This document shows, in pieces, positions 5,023 through 7,504 of a stretch of DNA of 7,504 nt. Source of the DNA: Anaerolineales bacterium Chloro_02 (GTDB lineage Bacteria; Chloroflexota; Anaerolineae; Anaerolineales; Anaerolineaceae); the NCBI GenBank assembly GCA_001603765.1, contig LUZV01000166.1:1-7504 (forward strand), given 5' to 3'. The notes below the pieces were generated by a model that was not told the origin of the DNA, did not search any database, and saw only the letters and a list, made by a program, of their open reading frames with translations. Positions within the stretch are counted from its first letter, which is position 1; every line of letters begins with the position of its first letter. The translations under genes were made by a program, and so were the position numbers.

Positions 5023-5304
5023 ATGTCAAATTTACCAATTCGTTGCCCAGTTTGTTGCGGTCCTATGAATGTGCTTGTTTACTACTGCCCTGAGTGCGAT
5101 GTCACCGTTGAAGGCGAATTCGAACCTCAATCCGATCCTTTCCACAGGCTTAGTGATGAACAGCGCAATTTCCTCCTCACTTTTGTAACTTGCGAAGGCA
5201 AGCTCAATCGCATGGAAGAAGTCTATGGGCTTTCATACCCAACCCTCAAAAACCGTCTGATGGAATTAATCCGCGATTTGGATTACACCCCCAAAAGCGC
5301 GTAG
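5023..5304 (+). CDS. DUF2089 family zinc-ribbon/helix-turn-helix protein
   Basis: This 93-residue protein has two parts. Residues 8-25 form a zinc ribbon with C8-x2-C11 and C22-x2-C25 (CPVC and CPEC knuckles, with an extra Cys12). Residues about 43-88 form the conserved DUF2089 helical segment, including FLLTFVTCEGKLNRMEEVYG and LSYPTLKNRLMELI, which reads like a helix-turn-helix of the sigma-factor region 4 type. A DNA-binding regulatory role is therefore likely, although targets are not known for the family in general. The length is near the short end of the family. It is transcribed alone from a near-consensus promoter, divergently from ftcD, and closed by its own terminator. Its position makes it one candidate for a regulator acting in the shared upstream region, but nothing in the sequence proves that. 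Confidence 0.9.
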   Translation: MSNLPIRCPVCCGPMNVLVYYCPECDVTVEGEFEPQSDPFHRLSDEQRNFLLTFVTCEGKLNRMEEVYGLSYPTLKNRLMELIRDLDYTPKSA

Positions 5305-5324
5305 CTCATTCCGGGTTAACCACT

Positions 5325-5348
5325 AAAGCGGTTTTCGGACCGCTTTTT
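5325..5348 (+). terminator. Intrinsic terminator of the DUF2089 gene
   Basis: An 8-bp stem, AAAGCGGT (5325-5332) with ACCGCTTT (5339-5346), closes the loop TTTCGG and runs into TTTTT (5344-5348). It begins 21 bases after the stop codon. Confidence 0.88.
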
Positions 5349-5381
5349 GCTTTAACCAGGCGTCTTCCGCGCGCGAAAAAC

Positions 5382-5414
5382 AAAAAAGCTGGCTAACCTA
5401 TTAGCCAGCTTTTT
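5382..5414. terminator. Intrinsic terminator of groESL (bidirectional)
   Basis: A perfect 14-bp stem, AAAAAGCTGGCTAA (5383-5396) with TTAGCCAGCTTTTT (5401-5414), closes a CCTA tetraloop. Runs of A and T flank both sides, so it works in either direction. On the leftward strand it starts 22 bases past the groEL stop. In the rightward direction it backs up the DUF2089 terminator. Confidence 0.93.
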
Positions 5415-5436
5415 GGATTAATTTACCAGTCGCGGT

Positions 5437-7074
5437 TTAGTACATTCCGCCGCCCTGGGGCATAGCCGGGGCTGCGCCTTCGGGAGCGGGGATGTCGGTG
5501 ATCAGTGCCTCGGTGGTGAGGATCATCGCCGCGATCGAAGCAGCGTTCTCGAGCGCGCCGCGGGTCACTTTGGCAGGGTCAATCACGCCGAGTTCAACCA
5601 TATCGCCATACTCTTCGGTCAGAACGTTGAAGCCAATGTGGCGATTACCCAACTCAGCTTGGCGCTGACGCACATTTTCAACAACCACCGAGCCGTCCTT
5701 GCCAGCGTTTTCAACGATTTTCTTCATCGGAACAGTCAGCGCGTTGCGGACGATGTTCACGCCAATTTGGGCGTCGTCCTGGTCCTGCTTCAGATCCTTC
5801 AGCGAATCCACCGCGTTGACCAGCGCCACACCACCGCCAGGGACGATACCTTCCTCAACAGCCGCGCGGGTTGCTGAGAGCGCGTCTTCCACACGGTGCT
5901 TCTTTTCCTTCAGCTCAGTCTCGGTCGCGGCGCCAACACGGATGATGGCAACTCCGCCAGAAAGCTTCGCCAGGCGTTCCTGCAGCTTTTCGCGGTCGTA
6001 ATCGCTGGTGGTGTTGTCAATCTCAACACGGATCTGCTCGATGCGCCCCTTGATGGCATTCGCGTCGCCCTTACCGCCCACGATCGTGGTATTGTCCTTG
6101 TCAATGCTAATCTTCTCAGCGCGTCCGAGGTCCTCGATGGCAGCGTTCTCAAGCTTGCGCCCGGTTTCCTCAGAAATCACTGAGGCATTGGTCAGGATGG
6201 CAATATCCTGCAGCATCGCCTTGCGGCGGTCGCCAAAGCCGGGGGCTTTCACTGCCACCACGTTCAAAACACCGCGGATCTTGTTCAGCACCAGCGCGGC
6301 AATCGCCTCGCCGTCCACGTCCTCAGCGATGATCACGATATCGCGCTTGCCAACCTGCACCATCTTCTCAAGCAGGGGGACAATGTCATTGGCGGCGGAA
6401 ATCTTCTTGTCATAGATCAAAATGTAGGGATCGTTGATCTCAGCCAGCATGTGCTCGGTATCAGTCACAAAATAGGGGCTGATGTAGCCGCGGTCAAACT
6501 GCATACCTTCAACATACTCAGTCTCGAACTCGAGCGCCTTGGACTCCTCAACGGTGATAACGCCGTCTTTGCCCACTTTGTCCATCACATCCGCGATCAG
6601 CGCGCCAATCTGCTCATCCTGAGCCGAAATAGTGGCAACGTTGCCGATCTCAGCCTTGGTAGTGATGCCAATCGCCTGCTGGTGAATCGCTTCCGAAACA
6701 ACCTTAGACGCCGCTTCAATACCGCGCTTTAGCAGCATCGGATTTGCGCCGGCAGCTAGGTTCTTCAGCCCTTCGCTGACGATCGCGTGCGCCAAAACGG
6801 TTGAAGTCGTCGTGCCGTCGCCAGCGATATCGTTGGTCTTGGTGGCGGCTTCCTTCAGCAGCTGGGCGCCCATATTCTCGTAGGGGTCTTCCAGCTCAAT
6901 TTCCTTCGCCACAGTTACACCGTCGTGCGTAATTGTGGGGGAACCATACTTGCGGTCCAGCGCGACGTTGCGCCCCTTGGGACCCAAAGTGGTCGCGACG
7001 GCATTCGCCACAGCATCAACGCCATTCTTCAGATATCGGCGTGCTTCATCTCCAAAAACTAATTGTTTTGCCAT
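5437..7074 (-). CDS. groEL: Chaperonin GroEL (Hsp60)
   Basis: This is the large subunit of the ATP-driven folding chamber, a double ring of fourteen that encloses non-native proteins under a GroES cap in the cytosol. The 545 residues span the full family length. The nucleotide site shows TLGPKGRNV (29-37), DGVTVAKE (51-58) and GDGTTT (85-90). Asp397 in VEDALSATR is the counterpart of the catalytic Asp398 of E. coli. The cpn60 signature region AAVEEGIVPGGG is at 404-415. The apical domain lies near 190-370. The C-terminus ends APAMPQGGGMY, with a single short Gly/Met motif rather than the repeated GGM tail of E. coli. AAGGAG nine bases before the ATG sets the start. It follows groES by 28 bases in one operon under the CIRCE/HrcA promoter and ends at the hairpin at 5382-5414. 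Confidence 0.99.
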   Translation of the reverse strand: MAKQLVFGDEARRYLKNGVDAVANAVATTLGPKGRNVALDRKYGSPTITHDGVTVAKEIELEDPYENMGAQLLKEAATKTNDIAGDGTTTSTVLAHAIVSEGLKNLAAGANPMLLKRGIEAASKVVSEAIHQQAIGITTKAEIGNVATISAQDEQIGALIADVMDKVGKDGVITVEESKALEFETEYVEGMQFDRGYISPYFVTDTEHMLAEINDPYILIYDKKISAANDIVPLLEKMVQVGKRDIVIIAEDVDGEAIAALVLNKIRGVLNVVAVKAPGFGDRRKAMLQDIAILTNASVISEETGRKLENAAIEDLGRAEKISIDKDNTTIVGGKGDANAIKGRIEQIRVEIDNTTSDYDREKLQERLAKLSGGVAIIRVGAATETELKEKKHRVEDALSATRAAVEEGIVPGGGVALVNAVDSLKDLKQDQDDAQIGVNIVRNALTVPMKKIVENAGKDGSVVVENVRQRQAELGNRHIGFNVLTEEYGDMVELGVIDPAKVTRGALENAASIAAMILTTEALITDIPAPEGAAPAMPQGGGMY

Positions 7075-7102
7075 AAGTTAAATCTCCTTGTTCCGGGTAA
7101 TC

Positions 7103-7393
7103 TTAAAGAATCGCGAGGATGTCGCTCTCGCGCATAATCAGCAGCTTCTTGCCGTTATACTTAATTTCGGTGCCAGAATACTTCGCGAACAGCACCGTAT
7201 CGCCAACCTGCACGTCGAGGGGGATGCGCTTGCCTTCGTCGTCGCGGTCGCCAGGTCCGGCAGCCAACACAGTGCCCTTCTGCGGTTTTTCCTTGGCGGT
7301 TTCAGGCAGCACGATGCCGCCAGCGGTGATTTCTTCCTGCTCGATCGGCTCAATCACAAGCCGGCTTCCTAATGGACGCATTGAAATTGTCAT
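7103..7393 (-). CDS. groES: Co-chaperonin GroES (Hsp10)
   Basis: This is the heptameric lid that closes the GroEL chamber. The 96 residues have the family start MRPLGSRLVIEP (5-16), the flexible mobile loop (about 17-35) with the GroEL-contacting GGIVLP (25-30), and the strand VGDTVLFAKYSGTEI (63-77). The residues in the loop suggest a normal GroEL interaction. The start is set at the ATG at 7393 by GGAGG six bases upstream; an internal ATG at codon 5 is less well placed. It is the first gene of the groESL operon, close behind the CIRCE operator. Confidence 0.99.
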   Translation of the reverse strand: MTISMRPLGSRLVIEPIEQEEITAGGIVLPETAKEKPQKGTVLAAGPGDRDDEGKRIPLDVQVGDTVLFAKYSGTEIKYNGKKLLIMRESDILAIL

Positions 7394-7424
7394 GGGTTTC
7401 CTCCGATTAATGTCTTATCAAATT

Positions 7425-7451
7425 TTAGCACTCAGTTAGTTTGAGTGCTAA
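7425..7451. promoter_or_regulatory. CIRCE operator (HrcA binding site)
   Basis: TTAGCACTC (7425-7433) and GAGTGCTAA (7443-7451) are a perfect inverted repeat with a nine-base spacer, exactly the canonical CIRCE consensus. It begins four bases past the groES -10 and covers the transcription start, so bound HrcA would block initiation at normal temperature. As RNA it also forms a hairpin near the 5' end of the groESL leader. hrcA itself is not in the window. Confidence 0.97.
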
Positions 7452-7454
7452 CCT

Positions 7455-7483
7455 ATGATACGCATTCCAAGGAGAGATGTCAA
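7455..7483 (-). promoter_or_regulatory. groESL promoter
   Basis: On the leftward strand TTGACA (7483-7478) and TATCAT (7460-7455) are separated by exactly 17 bases, a housekeeping sigma-70-type promoter. Transcription should begin near 7448, inside the CIRCE element, giving a leader of about 55 bases. No alternative heat-shock sigma promoter is needed to explain regulation. Confidence 0.9.
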
Positions 7484-7504
7484 GACCCGGCAAACGATTC
7501 TTAC

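Noticed and set aside
5190..5396. 68-codon frame overlapping the DUF2089 gene end
   Set aside because: It is out of frame with the conserved zinc-ribbon/HTH protein and runs through its terminator.
5910..6152. Alternative frames inside groEL
   Set aside because: All lie within the conserved groEL coding sequence and have no ribosome sites or family matches.
1..7504. CRISPR array, mobile element, tRNA or defence system
   Set aside because: No regularly spaced repeats, transposase or integrase motifs, terminal repeats or cloverleaf structure were seen. All larger frames are housekeeping or conserved-family genes.

Overview
This window looks like ordinary chromosomal DNA from an anaerobic or facultative bacterium, most probably a member of the Chloroflexota (class Anaerolineae). 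That placement is inferred from the gene set: a fused FTCD enzyme, a DUF4013 membrane protein, a tandem pair of PII-like cyclic-di-AMP-receptor-family genes, a DUF2089 regulator, an AMMECR1-domain protein, and a groESL operon under a CIRCE operator. No marker here proves it. I see no mobile element, CRISPR array, rRNA or tRNA.

Layout. Positions 1-153 are an upstream region with a -10 box and possibly the first codons of a divergent gene running off the left edge. An AMMECR1-domain gene (154-726, +) follows. It converges with a leftward DUF4013 membrane-protein gene (871-1530, -), and the two share a strong bidirectional hairpin terminator at 825-850. A compact leftward cluster then fills 1639-4826. 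In transcription order it holds ftcD (glutamate formimidoyltransferase/formimidotetrahydrofolate cyclodeaminase), a yjjX-type ITP/XTP phosphatase, a YcgN-family Cys-rich protein, and two DUF970 (DarA/PstA-like) proteins. Junctions inside it are a 4-nt overlap, a 1-nt gap, a 48-nt gap carrying a plausible internal promoter, and a 1-nt TGATG overlap.

The 196-bp region 4827-5022 is a divergent promoter region. To the left it serves ftcD, with a -10 and a palindrome where the -35 should be. To the right it serves a small zinc-ribbon/HTH protein of the DUF2089 family (5023-5304, +), with a near-consensus promoter. That gene ends at its own terminator and faces the groESL operon (7393-5437, -), which has a second terminator. 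The groESL operon has a near-consensus sigma-70-type promoter and a perfect CIRCE operator at 7425-7451, so HrcA control is strongly predicted.

How the genes work together. GroES/GroEL form the stress chaperonin. FTCD moves the formimino group from formiminoglutamate to tetrahydrofolate, then deaminates it, the last steps of one histidine-degradation route; no other hut gene lies in the window. YjjX removes non-canonical purine nucleotides. The most interesting part is the pair of DUF970 proteins. The downstream copy keeps the ligand-contact Arg/Thr but has lost about 20 residues of the B-loop region. The upstream copy keeps that region but has replaced the Arg and Thr. Complementary loss in two translationally coupled paralogs suggests a heteromeric, possibly cyclic-di-AMP-responsive, PII-like sensor.
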